A program made the position numbers and the translations under genes. From SZUA-521 sp041738285 (lineage in GTDB: Bacteria; Pseudomonadota; Gammaproteobacteria; Pseudomonadales; Azotimanducaceae), in contig JBGSQB010000150.1 of assembly GCA_041738285.1 (NCBI GenBank), positions 62,001 to 126,000 of the forward strand: 64,000 nt of DNA, in the 5' to 3' direction. Positions 1 through 8,311 of this stretch are shown piece by piece. How positions within the stretch are numbered: position 1 is the stretch's first letter; each line of letters begins with the position of its first letter. A model generated the notes under the pieces. It was not told the DNA's origin and did no database searches. It worked only from the letters and a program-made list of their open reading frames with translations.

Positions 1-526
1 ATCGATCGCGCAGCGGTGAGGTCAGAAGGCCCGCGCGGGTCGTCGCTCCGACCAGTGTGAACGGTGGCAGATCGAGCTTGATCGAGCGCGCCGCAGGACC
101 TTCGCCGATCACGATGTCGAGTTGGAAATCCTCCATCGCCGGATAGAGTATTTCCTCAACCACCGGACTGAGGCGGTGAATTTCATCCACGAACAGCACA
201 TCGCCGGGCTCGAGGTTCGTGAGCAATGCCGCCAGGTCGCCGGCGCGCTCGAGCACGGGACCTGAAGTCGACTTGAGCGCCACGCTCATCTCATTGGCGA
301 TGATGTGCGCAAGTGTCGTCTTGCCAAGCCCCGGGGGTCCGAAAATCAGCGTGTGATCGAGGGACTCGCCACGACGTCGAGCGGCCTCGATGAACACGCT
401 CATCTGTTCCTTCACCGCGGTCTGGCCGATATAGGCCGCAAGCGTGGTCGGTCGCAGGGCGCGATCCAGCGTAACTTCGTCGCCGCCCTCGTGGCCGGAA
501 ACGATGCGGTCCACGTCGATGCTCAT
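1..526 (-). CDS. ruvB: Holliday junction branch migration ATPase RuvB (3' part outside window)
   Basis: RuvB is the hexameric AAA+ motor that drives branch migration of Holliday junctions with RuvA, in the cytoplasm. About 175 N-terminal residues are visible of a family length near 340; the C-terminal winged-helix DNA-binding part lies beyond base 1. Seen: Walker A GPPGLGKTT at residues 63-71, Walker B with DEIH at 114-117, and the sensor-like GATTRAG near the cut. The start ATG overlaps the ruvA stop as ATGA, which supports both the start and translational coupling. It is the last visible gene of a minus-strand aspS-yebC-ruvC-ruvA-ruvB run, the arrangement known from many Gammaproteobacteria. 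Confidence 0.97.
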   Translation of the reverse strand, partial: MSIDVDRIVSGHEGGDEVTLDRALRPTTLAAYIGQTAVKEQMSVFIEAARRRGESLDHTLIFGPPGLGKTTLAHIIANEMSVALKSTSGPVLERAGDLAALLTNLEPGDVLFVDEIHRLSPVVEEILYPAMEDFQLDIVIGEGPAARSIKLDLPPFTLVGATTRAGLLTSPLRDR

Positions 527-1128
527 GCGTCCTGCGAAGCCATGCGCTTGAGCGCTGCGCGCACGACCTCCTCCGTGGAGCGGCCGACTTCGAAGGCACC
601 GTGGATCGCACGACTCGCTTCCGTTGGCTTGTAGCCCAGCGCGATCAGAGCACGTTCCGCCTCTTCCACCACGCGCGCACCCTCGCCTTGTCGGCGCGGC
701 GTAATCGACGCAGGCACATGAACCATCTTCTCGATGCGATCCTTGAGTTCTACCACCAGGCGCTCAGCCGTCTTGCGGCCGACGCCCGGCACCTTCGTCA
801 GTCGTGTGACATCGCCATCGCGAACACAGCGAACGAAATCGGAGACATCGATACCGGACAGTAGTGTCATGGCGAGTTTGGGGCCGATGCCCGCGATTTT
901 GATCAGCGATCGGAAGAGGTCACGCTCGGCGAGGTTGCCGAAACCGAACAGCGCGTGTGCATCTTCGCGGATGACGAGGTGGGTGAAAATTAAGACGCTC
1001 TCACCAATTGCCGGTAGTGAACTGCGGGCCGCATTGGTGAGTTCGATCTCATAGCCAACGCCGGCCACGTCGACTACGACCATTGCCTCATCCCTGGCAG
1101 CGAATATTCCCTTGATGCGCCCGATCAT
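523..1128 (-). CDS. ruvA: Holliday junction DNA-binding protein RuvA
   Basis: RuvA binds the four-way junction as a tetramer and loads RuvB rings. The 201-residue length fits the family. Seen: the N-terminal OB-fold opening MIGRIKGIFAARDEAMVVVD, the central helix-hairpin-helix segments (IAGIGPKLAMTLLSG and KVPGVGRKTAERL), a linker, and the C-terminal RuvB-contacting domain with ALIALGYKPTEASRAI. It overlaps ruvC upstream and ruvB downstream by 4 bases each, so the three resolvasome genes are probably translated in a coupled way. Confidence 0.97.
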   Translation of the reverse strand: MIGRIKGIFAARDEAMVVVDVAGVGYEIELTNAARSSLPAIGESVLIFTHLVIREDAHALFGFGNLAERDLFRSLIKIAGIGPKLAMTLLSGIDVSDFVRCVRDGDVTRLTKVPGVGRKTAERLVVELKDRIEKMVHVPASITPRRQGEGARVVEEAERALIALGYKPTEASRAIHGAFEVGRSTEEVVRAALKRMASQDA

Positions 1129-1640
1129 CGCGATCCGTGAGTCCGCAAGTGTCTGGGTACCTGCGGGCGCTCAGTATTGATGTGGCAGATGGCGATAGCA
1201 AGCGCATCGGCCGCGTCGGTGCTGGGCGCGGCGCTCAGACTGAGCAACACACGCACCATGTGCTGAACCTGAGATTTACTGGCCGCCCCCGTGCCCGTCA
1301 CCGCCTGTTTGACGCTGCGTGCTGCGTATTCGGACACCGCAATGCCGGCGCGCGCGACAGCTGCGAGCACGACACCGCGCGCCTGGCCAAGTTTGAGCGC
1401 CGAGTTCACATTGCGCGCAAGGAACACCTGCTCGATGGCCACCTGATCCGGGCTGTGTGTATCGATCAACGAAGTGATGCCATCGAAAATCTCGCCAAGG
1501 CGCTGCGCCGTCGCGCCCGTTGGTGTGCGGATGCAGCCACTGGCAACGTAGACCACCTTGCTCTTGCGAACGTCGATGACACCGTAGCCCGTCACCCGGG
1601 AACCCGGATCGACGCCAAAGACGCGTACGCTGGGGCCCAT
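1125..1640 (-). CDS. ruvC: Crossover junction endodeoxyribonuclease RuvC
   Basis: RuvC resolves Holliday junctions by paired nicks. The 171 residues match the usual size. Seen: GVDPGSRVTGYG holds the first catalytic Asp (residue 11), AIEQVFLARN the Glu near residue 71, and STDAADALAIAICH the C-terminal acidic pair, so the metal-binding set is complete. The ATG at 1640 is preferred over an in-frame TTG one codon earlier because it shares one base with the yebC stop (TGATG). Positioned between yebC and ruvA in the same operon. Confidence 0.96.
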   Translation of the reverse strand: MGPSVRVFGVDPGSRVTGYGVIDVRKSKVVYVASGCIRTPTGATAQRLGEIFDGITSLIDTHSPDQVAIEQVFLARNVNSALKLGQARGVVLAAVARAGIAVSEYAARSVKQAVTGTGAASKSQVQHMVRVLLSLSAAPSTDAADALAIAICHINTERPQVPRHLRTHGSR

Positions 1641-2374
1641 CAACCCAGGTCGAGCGCCAGATCGGCGTTGGAATACACGCTCTGCACGTCGTCGAGTTCC
1701 TCCAGCGCATCAATCAGCTTGGTTACGCGCTCGGCGAGTTCACCATCGCAGTGCTGGTACGTCGCCGGCACCATGGTGACCTCGTGGGCATCAGGCTTAA
1801 GACCCGCCGCCCGCAACGCGTCACCGATCGACGCAAATGCCTCGGGCGTGGTGACCAAGGTAAGCGAGCCATCATCGTCCAGTTCCACGTCGTCGGCGCC
1901 CGCTTCGAGCGCGACTTCCAGAATGCAATCCTCGTGCTCGACGTCTGCAAAGCTGAAGAGGCCGCGTTTGGTGAAGAGGTAAGCAACCGAGCCATCGGTG
2001 CCCAGCGTGCCGCCGTTCTTGGCGAACGCATGTCGAATCTCCGCCACCGTGCGATTACGGTTGTCGGTCATGGCCTCGACCATCACCGCAACCCCGCCTG
2101 GGGCATAGCCTTCATAGACGAGATCCTCGACGTTGGCGCCGTCCACACCACCCGCGCCGCGCGCGATGGCCCGCTCGATCGTATCCTTCGGCATATTGGC
2201 GATGAGGGCCTTGTCGACACCCAGGCGAAGCCGCGGATTGTCCTCGATGACGCCACCGCCCATGCGCGCTGCAACCGTGATCTCACGGATGAGCTTGGTG
2301 TAAAGCTTGCCGCGCTTCTTGTCCTGAGACGCCTTACGATGCTTGATGTTGGCCCACTTGCTGTGACCCGCCAC
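1640..2374 (-). CDS. yebC: YebC/PmpR family translational or transcriptional regulator
   Basis: A 244-residue YebC-family protein beginning MAGHSKWANIKHRK, the family's conserved start. GGVAVMVEAMTDNRNRT, GTDGSVAYLF and the acidic C-terminal half are also characteristic. Family members have been described as DNA-binding regulators (PmpR) and more recently as factors relieving ribosome stalling; the sequence alone does not choose between these. It lies 12 bases downstream of aspS and directly upstream of ruvC, the common gammaproteobacterial order. Confidence 0.95.
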   Translation of the reverse strand: MAGHSKWANIKHRKASQDKKRGKLYTKLIREITVAARMGGGVIEDNPRLRLGVDKALIANMPKDTIERAIARGAGGVDGANVEDLVYEGYAPGGVAVMVEAMTDNRNRTVAEIRHAFAKNGGTLGTDGSVAYLFTKRGLFSFADVEHEDCILEVALEAGADDVELDDDGSLTLVTTPEAFASIGDALRAAGLKPDAHEVTMVPATYQHCDGELAERVTKLIDALEELDDVQSVYSNADLALDLG

Positions 2375-2386
2375 GCCGCCTCCGTA

Positions 2387-4138
2387 TCAACGCAAACGAA
2401 TGTGCAGTTCCCGCAACTGATGTTCATCGACCACGTTCGGCGCCGCAGTAAGCGGACAGGCCGCGGTCTGGGTCTTTGGAAACGCGATGACATCGCGGAT
2501 CGCCGTCGCGCCGACCATCAGCATCACCAGACGGTCAACTCCGAGCGCAATACCGCCGTGGGGTGGACAACCGTAGCGCAGCGCGTCGAGCAGGAAGCCG
2601 AATTTCACCTGCGCCTCCTGGCCCATCCCGAGCGCATCGAACACCGCTTGTTGCATCTCGGTCTGATGGATCCGAATCGATCCGCCGCCGAGCTCGTAGC
2701 CATTGAGCACGACATCGTAGGCGCGGGCGCGGGCCGACAACGGCTCGCGCTTGAGCGTTTCGACGTCGCACGAAGGGCTCGTAAACGGATGGTGCGCCGA
2801 CTCCAGTCGCCCTTCCCGACCGCGCTCGAACAACGGCCAGTCGACCACCCATAGCGGCGCCCAACCACCTTCGATCATGCCGAGATCAGTGGCGAGTTGA
2901 TTGCGCAGGGCACCCATCGCGTCATTGACGACTGACGCAGAATCCGCGCCGAAGAACACCACATCACCACTGGCGGCGCCAACCCGGGCCAGCACCTCTT
3001 CGATCACGCGCTCAGGCAGAAACTTCAGGATCGGCGACTGAAGCCCAGCAATGCCTGCAGACCGGTCGTTGACCTTGATGTATGCAAGCCCCTTGGCGCC
3101 GTAGCGCCCAACGAAGCTCGCATAGTCATCCAGGTCCTTACGCGACAGCTTGGCGGCACCGGTCGCCTTCAGCGCCACCACACGCCCGGCCGGATCGTTG
3201 GCCGGTGTATTGAAGACCTTGAACTCGACCGCGCGCATGAGGTCTGCGACGTCGGTGAGTTCGAGCGGATTGCGCAGGTCCGGCTTGTCGCTGCCGAACC
3301 GGCGCATGGCCTCTGCATAGCCGAGCACCGGAAATTCCGGTAACTCCACGCCGAGGACGGACTTGAACACCGCCTTGAGCATGCCCTCGATCAGTGCCAT
3401 CACGTCCGCTTCAGCGACGAACGATGCCTCCACGTCGATTTGCGTGAACTCGGGTTGACGGTCCGCACGCAGATCCTCATCGCGGAAGCAGCGCGCGATC
3501 TGATAGTAGCGATCCATCCCCGCCATCATGAGGAGCTGCTTGAACAGCTGGGGCGACTGCGGCAGCGCAAAGAAGTGGCCGGCGTGGGTGCGACTGGGCA
3601 CGAGGTAATCGCGCGCACCTTCCGGGGTCGCGCGGGTCAGAATCGGGGTCTCGATGTCGATGTACCCTTCGGACTCGAGATATCGGCGGACCTCTGAGAC
3701 GATCCGCGCACGCATGATCAACCGCTGCTGCATCTCCGGCCGACGCAGATCGAGGTATCGGTACTTCAGCCGGATGTCTTCACCCGCCTCGGAATACTCG
3801 TCGAGCTGAAAGGGGGGGGTCAGCGCAGCATTCAGGATCTCGAGCGACTTGCCGAGTACTTCGATCGCGCCGGTCTTCATGTCCGGGTTGACGGTACCGG
3901 CCGGTCGCGGCCGCACGCGTCCTTTGATCGACAGAACGAACTCGTTGCGCACGCGGTCAGCGGTCGCGAAGCTGTCTTGCGTATCGGGGTCGTACACCAC
4001 CTGCACGATGCCGTTGCGGTCGCGGACGTCGAGAAAGATCACGCCGCCGTGGTCGCGCCGACGGTGCACCCAACCGACCAGCGTCACCTCAGCGCCAACA
4101 TGTGACGCGTCCAGATCACCGCAGTAGTGACTGCGCAT
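2387..4138 (-). CDS. aspS: Aspartyl-tRNA synthetase
   Basis: Class II synthetase that charges tRNA-Asp (possibly also tRNA-Asn if the cell uses the indirect route, not decidable here). 583 residues, the bacterial size. Seen: N-terminal OB-fold anticodon domain with GWVHRRRDHGGVIFLDVRD, class II motif 2 (CFRDEDLRADRQPEFTQID), an inserted GAD-type domain in the middle, and motif 3 GIALGVDRLVML near the C-terminus. The start MRSHYCGDL is chosen because it is the family N-terminus; 34 upstream in-frame codons have no similarity. First gene of the aspS-yebC-ruvCAB run. Confidence 0.97.
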   Translation of the reverse strand: MRSHYCGDLDASHVGAEVTLVGWVHRRRDHGGVIFLDVRDRNGIVQVVYDPDTQDSFATADRVRNEFVLSIKGRVRPRPAGTVNPDMKTGAIEVLGKSLEILNAALTPPFQLDEYSEAGEDIRLKYRYLDLRRPEMQQRLIMRARIVSEVRRYLESEGYIDIETPILTRATPEGARDYLVPSRTHAGHFFALPQSPQLFKQLLMMAGMDRYYQIARCFRDEDLRADRQPEFTQIDVEASFVAEADVMALIEGMLKAVFKSVLGVELPEFPVLGYAEAMRRFGSDKPDLRNPLELTDVADLMRAVEFKVFNTPANDPAGRVVALKATGAAKLSRKDLDDYASFVGRYGAKGLAYIKVNDRSAGIAGLQSPILKFLPERVIEEVLARVGAASGDVVFFGADSASVVNDAMGALRNQLATDLGMIEGGWAPLWVVDWPLFERGREGRLESAHHPFTSPSCDVETLKREPLSARARAYDVVLNGYELGGGSIRIHQTEMQQAVFDALGMGQEAQVKFGFLLDALRYGCPPHGGIALGVDRLVMLMVGATAIRDVIAFPKTQTAACPLTAAPNVVDEHQLRELHIRLR

Positions 4139-4264
4139 TGGTATTAGTCCCAGCTGTTGTTTGTCATGCGCGGGCCGCGCGTAAGCCGCCATTTCGTGCG
4201 CCGGCAGACTACCACACCTGTGGCGCATCCGACCCGCCAAGGCCCATGTTTCACCGGTTGTGCG

Positions 4265-4678
4265 CTACTCGGATGCCGACTTGCCTTTGCGCTTGCTCGT
4301 GCTCTTACGTGCGCTCTTGCTCGCGGTCTTGCTCGGTTCGCTCTTGGCTTTGGATTCGCTATCGCTCGACTTCGGCTTCGACGACTCGGAAGTGGACTTG
4401 TCGGAACTCGATTCCTTGCCGGTGGATCCGCTCGAGTCCTTGCTCGAGTCGCTGTTGCCTGACGATGCGGTGTCGCCAGCAACGTTTTTCTTACCACCGG
4501 ATTTGAAGTCGGTCTCGTACCAGCCGCCGCCTTTCAGCCGAAACGCTGCACGGGAGACGAGCTTCTTCAGACTCAACTTGCCGCACTCGGGACATCGCTT
4601 CAGCGGCTCCTCACTGAATTTTTGAATGGTTTCGAACTGGTGTTGGCACTTTTTACATTGGTATTCGTAGATCGGCAT
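4265..4678 (-). CDS. FmdB-family zinc-ribbon protein with low-complexity Ser/Lys/Asp tail
   Basis: A 137-residue protein starting MPIYEYQCKKC. The N-terminal 60 residues are a FmdB/CxxC_CxxC zinc ribbon with Cys8, Cys11, Cys29 and Cys32. From about residue 65 to the end the chain is almost entirely Ser, Lys, Asp, Gly and Glu, so probably disordered. FmdB proteins are small putative regulators of unclear function, often encoded upstream of aspS as here. The start is fixed by the conserved MPIYEY. An upstream in-frame extension of 26 codons looks non-coding. Confidence 0.9.
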   Translation of the reverse strand: MPIYEYQCKKCQHQFETIQKFSEEPLKRCPECGKLSLKKLVSRAAFRLKGGGWYETDFKSGGKKNVAGDTASSGNSDSSKDSSGSTGKESSSDKSTSESSKPKSSDSESKAKSEPSKTASKSARKSTSKRKGKSASE

Positions 4679-4778
4679 GATCAATTTCTCGACTGACTTT
4701 CGAGTCCTGAGATGTTTGGCGGCGGCAAGAATACAGAATTGGACCTGCGAAAACACTGATAAAACCCGCGTAAACGCC

Positions 4779-4807
4779 TTGCTAGCGAATATGCAATGCA
4801 GTATAAA
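4779..4807 (+). promoter_or_regulatory. Sigma70-type promoter for the HU-like gene, within the 4679-4930 intergenic gap
   Basis: TTGCTA at 4779-4784 and TATAAA at 4802-4807 are separated by exactly 17 bases, close to the sigma70 consensus. Transcription would start near 4814 and leave a leader of about 115 bases before the ATG at 4931. The leader contains a short perfect hairpin (CTGATT / AATCAG, 4903-4916) just before the GGGAAA ribosome-binding site. The rest of the 252-base gap shows nothing else recognisable; an fmdB promoter on the other strand is expected but not clear. Confidence 0.6.
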
Positions 4808-4930
4808 GCGCGCTCATTGGGGTACTGGATCAGAGCATTTTTCTGGTGCCTCATATGAAGGGGAGCGGCCATCCGATCATGTAGTACGTCGATGAGCGCA
4901 CCCTGATTTCAATCAGCATAGGGAAATCGA

Positions 4931-5437
4931 ATGGCCCGCAAGAAAGCTCCTGCAAAGAAGTCTCCTGCCAAGAAGAAGGCGCCCGCAAAGAAAAAAGCGC
5001 CTGCCAAGAAGAAAGCCCCCGCCAAGCGAAAAGCTGCAAAAGCCAAGAAAAAAGCTGCCGCCCGCAAGACCAAGTCGAAGCGCGTAGCAGCCAAGAAGAA
5101 AGCAGCGCCGAAGGCGAGCAAGGGGCCCATCACCAAGAAGATGACGAAGAATGGCATTCTCAACGAGATCGCCATGGGTACCAGCCTGACCCGCAAACAG
5201 GTCGGTTCCGTCATCGACGAGCTGGAGTCTCTCATCGGACGCCACATCGGCAAGCGCGGTGTTGGCGAGTTCACGCTACCGGGTCTGCTGAAGGTTCGTG
5301 CCGTAAAGCGCCCTGCCACCAAGAAGAGAATGGGTCGAAACCCAGCTACCGGCGAAGAGATCGTAATTTCGGCGAAGCCCGCTACGATCCGCGCACGTGT
5401 CAGCGCTCTGAAGCGACTGAAGGAAATGGTCGGCTGA
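4931..5437 (+). CDS. HU/IHF-like DNA-binding protein with N-terminal histone-H1-like lysine tail
   Basis: 168 residues in two parts. Residues 1-66 are an Ala/Lys/Pro-rich tail built of repeated KKAPAK units, resembling eukaryotic H1 and bacterial AlgP/BpH1-type tails. Residues about 68-168 look like a divergent HU/IHF fold: ILNEIAMGTSLTRKQVGSVIDEL (helices, positions 76-98) and the beta-arm tip GRNPATGEEI at 135-144 with the signature Arg-Asn-Pro. Expected role: nucleoid-associated DNA binding or bending, with the tail giving extra non-specific affinity. It is monocistronic, with its own promoter upstream and terminator downstream. The ribosome-binding site GGGAAA lies about 6 bases before the ATG. 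Confidence 0.9.
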   Translation: MARKKAPAKKSPAKKKAPAKKKAPAKKKAPAKRKAAKAKKKAAARKTKSKRVAAKKKAAPKASKGPITKKMTKNGILNEIAMGTSLTRKQVGSVIDELESLIGRHIGKRGVGEFTLPGLLKVRAVKRPATKKRMGRNPATGEEIVISAKPATIRARVSALKRLKEMVG

Positions 5438-5460
5438 TCGCTTCCGATCTACCGTACCCA

Positions 5461-5487
5461 GGGCCGACTCGTTCGGCCCTTTTTTTT
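5461..5487 (+). terminator. Rho-independent terminator after the HU-like gene
   Basis: Perfect 7-bp stem GGGCCGA (5461-5467) / TCGGCCC (5473-5479), a 5-base loop, then eight T residues (5480-5487). It starts 24 bases after the stop codon. This is the clearest intrinsic terminator in the window and isolates the gene from proS. Confidence 0.9.
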
Positions 5488-5528
5488 GGTTCCGCAACGT
5501 AGAATGAACAAAAAACCGAGGTTTGCCG

Positions 5529-7238
5529 ATGCGTGCCAGCGCGCTGCTCATCCCAACTCTGAAGGAGACGCCCGCCGACGCGGAAATCGCCAGCCACCGG
5601 CTGATGCTGCGCGCGGGTCTGATCCGTCGTCTTGCGGCCGGCACCTACAGCTGGCTCCCCCTTGGGCTTCGCGTACTGCGCAAGGTCGAGGCGATCATCC
5701 GCCAGGAACTCGACCGCAGCGGCGCCCAGGAAGTGCTGTTGCCATTCGTCCAGCCTGCGGAATTGTGGCAGGAGTCCAAACGCTGGGACGCCATGGGACC
5801 GGACATGCTGCGCCTGAAGGATCGCCATGAACGCGACTTCTGTCTGGGTCCTACACACGAGGAAGTCATCACCGACATCGTGCGCCGCGAGGTCAAGAGC
5901 TACAAGCAGCTGCCTTGTAACCTCTACCAGATCAATCTGAAGTTCCGCGATGAAATCCGGCCGCGGTTCGGCGTCATGCGCGCGCGCGAGTTCATCATGA
6001 AGGACGGCTACTCGTTCCATCTGGACCAGGAATCGTTCGAGGCTACCTACTGGGAAATGCATGCCTGCTATACGCGTATTCTGACTCGCATGCGTCTGGA
6101 TTTTCGCGCCGTACTGGCCGACACCGGCAACATCGGGGGCAGTGTCTCGCACGAGTTTCAGGTGCTTGCCAACGCCGGGGAAGATCGCATCGCCTTTAGC
6201 AGTGGCAGCGACTACGCCGCCAATGTGGAAGAAGCGGAAGCCGTCGCGCCAGCCGCCGAGCGCCCGCGCGCGACGGCCGCTTTGAGCAAGGTCGAAACTC
6301 CGGGCAAACATTCGATCGAAGATGTCGCCACGTTCCTCGGGGTCGATGCCCGGCACACATTGAAGACGCTGGTCGTGGTCGGTGTCGACGGTCCGATCGC
6401 CCTCGTACTGCGGGGCGATCATGAACTCAATGAGGTCAAGGCCCGCAAGTTGACCGGAGTGATTGCGCCGGTGACGTTCGCCAACGAAACCACGCTGCGC
6501 GCGAGCATCGGCTGCGGCGCAGGATCTCTCGGCCCTATTGGACTTGCGATTCCGACCTACGTGGATCGCAGCGCCGCGGCGCTCGCCGACTTCGTCTGCG
6601 GCGCCAACACCGATGGCTATCACTACACCGGCGCCAATTGGGATCGCGATACGCCTTTGGATTCCGCCCGCATCGTGGATCTGCGCAATGTCGTCGCCGG
6701 AGACCCATCGCCCGATGGTCAGGGCACGTTGTCCATCACGCGCGGCATCGAAGTTGGGCATATCTTCCAGCTCGGTCGCAAATACAGCGAACCACTCAAT
6801 GCGGCAGTGCTCGACAGCGATGGTGTGACCAAGACGCTGATCATGGGTTGCTACGGCATGGGCGTGACGCGCCTCGTGGGCGCGATCATCGAGCAATGCC
6901 ACGACGATGACGGCATTGTCTGGCCGACACCCGTGGCGCCATTTCTCGTCCACGTCCTTGGCCTCAACTACGCCAAGTCAGAAGCCGTGAGAACGGCCGC
7001 GGATCGCATCGCCGCCGACCTCGAGGCAGCGGGTGTCGAAGTGCTGTTGGATGACCGAGACGAACGGCCCGGGGTGAAGTTTGCGGAAGCCGATCTGATT
7101 GGCATTCCGCACCGCGTGGTTGTCGGTGAACGGAATCTCAAATCAGGGCAGGTGGAGTACCGCACGCGGGCGCAGGCTGCTAGCCTTCTGATCGACATCG
7201 ATCGCATCGCGGAGCATATCGCCGCCATCTCGGAATGA
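5529..7238 (+). CDS. proS: Prolyl-tRNA synthetase, bacterial type with editing domain
   Basis: Charges tRNA-Pro. 569 residues, the bacterial type-1 length. Seen: class II motif 2 around RPRFGVMRAREF and KDGYSFH, an inserted YbaK-like editing domain (about residues 225-385, with HTLKTLVVVG and GLAIPTYVD) that clears mischarged Ala-tRNA, motif 3 in GCYGMGVTRLVGAIIEQ, and a C-terminal anticodon-binding domain. ATG 5529 is preferred to a TTG two codons earlier because it has GAGG 7 bases upstream. The downstream transglycosylase overlaps by ATGA. Confidence 0.97.
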   Translation: MRASALLIPTLKETPADAEIASHRLMLRAGLIRRLAAGTYSWLPLGLRVLRKVEAIIRQELDRSGAQEVLLPFVQPAELWQESKRWDAMGPDMLRLKDRHERDFCLGPTHEEVITDIVRREVKSYKQLPCNLYQINLKFRDEIRPRFGVMRAREFIMKDGYSFHLDQESFEATYWEMHACYTRILTRMRLDFRAVLADTGNIGGSVSHEFQVLANAGEDRIAFSSGSDYAANVEEAEAVAPAAERPRATAALSKVETPGKHSIEDVATFLGVDARHTLKTLVVVGVDGPIALVLRGDHELNEVKARKLTGVIAPVTFANETTLRASIGCGAGSLGPIGLAIPTYVDRSAAALADFVCGANTDGYHYTGANWDRDTPLDSARIVDLRNVVAGDPSPDGQGTLSITRGIEVGHIFQLGRKYSEPLNAAVLDSDGVTKTLIMGCYGMGVTRLVGAIIEQCHDDDGIVWPTPVAPFLVHVLGLNYAKSEAVRTAADRIAADLEAAGVEVLLDDRDERPGVKFAEADLIGIPHRVVVGERNLKSGQVEYRTRAQAASLLIDIDRIAEHIAAISE

Positions 7239-7882
7239 TCTTTCGCGCCACGATTTTCATCGTCCTGTGCTCGTTGAATCCGCCCCTGTGGGCGGATTCC
7301 CCACCGGATACGGCTCTGATCGACCTGCTGGCGCGCAGCATCGCCGATGCATCGGAGCAGGACGACCATTTCGACGCTCAGGTGTGGCTGATGTCCTCGG
7401 AGCCAAAGCTCGCCCGCTATCTCAAAGACGGGGACGAACGCACCAACGTGCTGAAGAACGTCTACCGTGAGGCGGTCCGCCACAATGTCGATGCCGATCT
7501 CATACTCGCCGTCATGCAGGTGGAAAGCGCATTCGACCGGTTTGCCATCTCATCCGCCGGCGCGCAGGGATTGATGCAGGTCATGCCCTTCTGGCGCAAC
7601 GAGATCGGCCGGCCCCAGGACAATCTCACCGACATCAGCACCAACATTCGCTACGGTTCAGCAATCCTCGCGCACTATCTGGTTGTCTCTCGCAACGACC
7701 TGGTGGATGCACTGGCACGCTACAACGGCAGCCGAGGCAAACTGAATTACCCGGAGCTGGTCATTCGCGCCTATCGGGGACGCTGGCAAACGTTATCCAA
7801 CGATGTGCTGCCCGGCCTCACAAACGGCTGCCGTGACTACGGGTTAGCGGCCTGTGGACCTCTCGGTCAACGCTTGCGCTGA
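7235..7882 (+). CDS. Periplasmic lytic transglycosylase (SLT/GH23 type)
   Basis: 215 residues: a signal peptide (1-20, ending PLWA), then a helical region, and a transglycosylase domain from about residue 75. The motif AVMQVESAFDRFAIS places the catalytic Glu at 97, and SAGAQGLMQVMP is the conserved SLT motif II. Enzymes of this family cleave peptidoglycan glycan strands to 1,6-anhydro products. It is translationally coupled to proS by ATGA. The last 39 bases overlap the convergent thioredoxin gene. Confidence 0.9.
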   Translation: MIFRATIFIVLCSLNPPLWADSPPDTALIDLLARSIADASEQDDHFDAQVWLMSSEPKLARYLKDGDERTNVLKNVYREAVRHNVDADLILAVMQVESAFDRFAISSAGAQGLMQVMPFWRNEIGRPQDNLTDISTNIRYGSAILAHYLVVSRNDLVDALARYNGSRGKLNYPELVIRAYRGRWQTLSNDVLPGLTNGCRDYGLAACGPLGQRLR

Positions 7883-8311
7883 CCAGACCGCCTCGATCGT
7901 CTGTCGTGTTTGCGGGCCTACCAGCGTCGCTGCGACTTCACCGCTCGGATCGATGACGACGGTCGTCGGCAACACGGTCGGCAGCGGATAGTCGAAGTGC
8001 AGTCGCGGCGCCCCTACGATGACCGGGAAGCGGATGTCCATGCGCGCAATCAGGCTGGTCAGCGCTTCACCTTCCAGACCATCGAAGTTGATGCCGACGA
8101 CCACCGCCTCGTTCGATTGCGCGTGCAATTCGTTCAATTCCGGGATCTCGTGGCGACAAGGCGCGCACCACTCCGCCCAATAGTTGATAACGATCCACCG
8201 GCCATCCCATTGCGCGTAACTGCCGCCGCTGCCGTCCGCCGCACGGAAGTCTGGCGGCGGCCCGCAACTGGCGAGCAACCCGGCGCAGCAAACCACGATC
8301 ATCCACTTCAC
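7844..8311 (-). CDS. TlpA/ResA-like thioredoxin-fold lipoprotein
   Basis: 155 residues. The N-terminus MKWMIVVCCAGLLASC is a lipoprotein signal with the lipobox Cys at 16. A thioredoxin-fold domain follows, with active site WCAPC (Cys49, Cys52) and the cis-Pro segment VLPTTVVID. Such proteins reduce disulfides or apocytochrome c in the periplasm; no cytochrome-maturation genes are nearby, so the substrate is unknown. It forms a two-gene minus-strand unit with the YihY gene upstream (ATGA overlap). The 3' end overlaps the convergent transglycosylase gene by 39 bases. Confidence 0.88.
   Translation of the reverse strand: MKWMIVVCCAGLLASCGPPPDFRAADGSGGSYAQWDGRWIVINYWAEWCAPCRHEIPELNELHAQSNEAVVVGINFDGLEGEALTSLIARMDIRFPVIVGAPRLHFDYPLPTVLPTTVVIDPSGEVAATLVGPQTRQTIEAVWSAQALTERSTGR

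Noticed and set aside
4931..5130. Tandem lysine/alanine repeats considered as a DNA repeat array or CRISPR
   Set aside because: The periodicity comes from codons of a protein tail (KKAPAK units); copies are unequal at DNA level and have no spacers.
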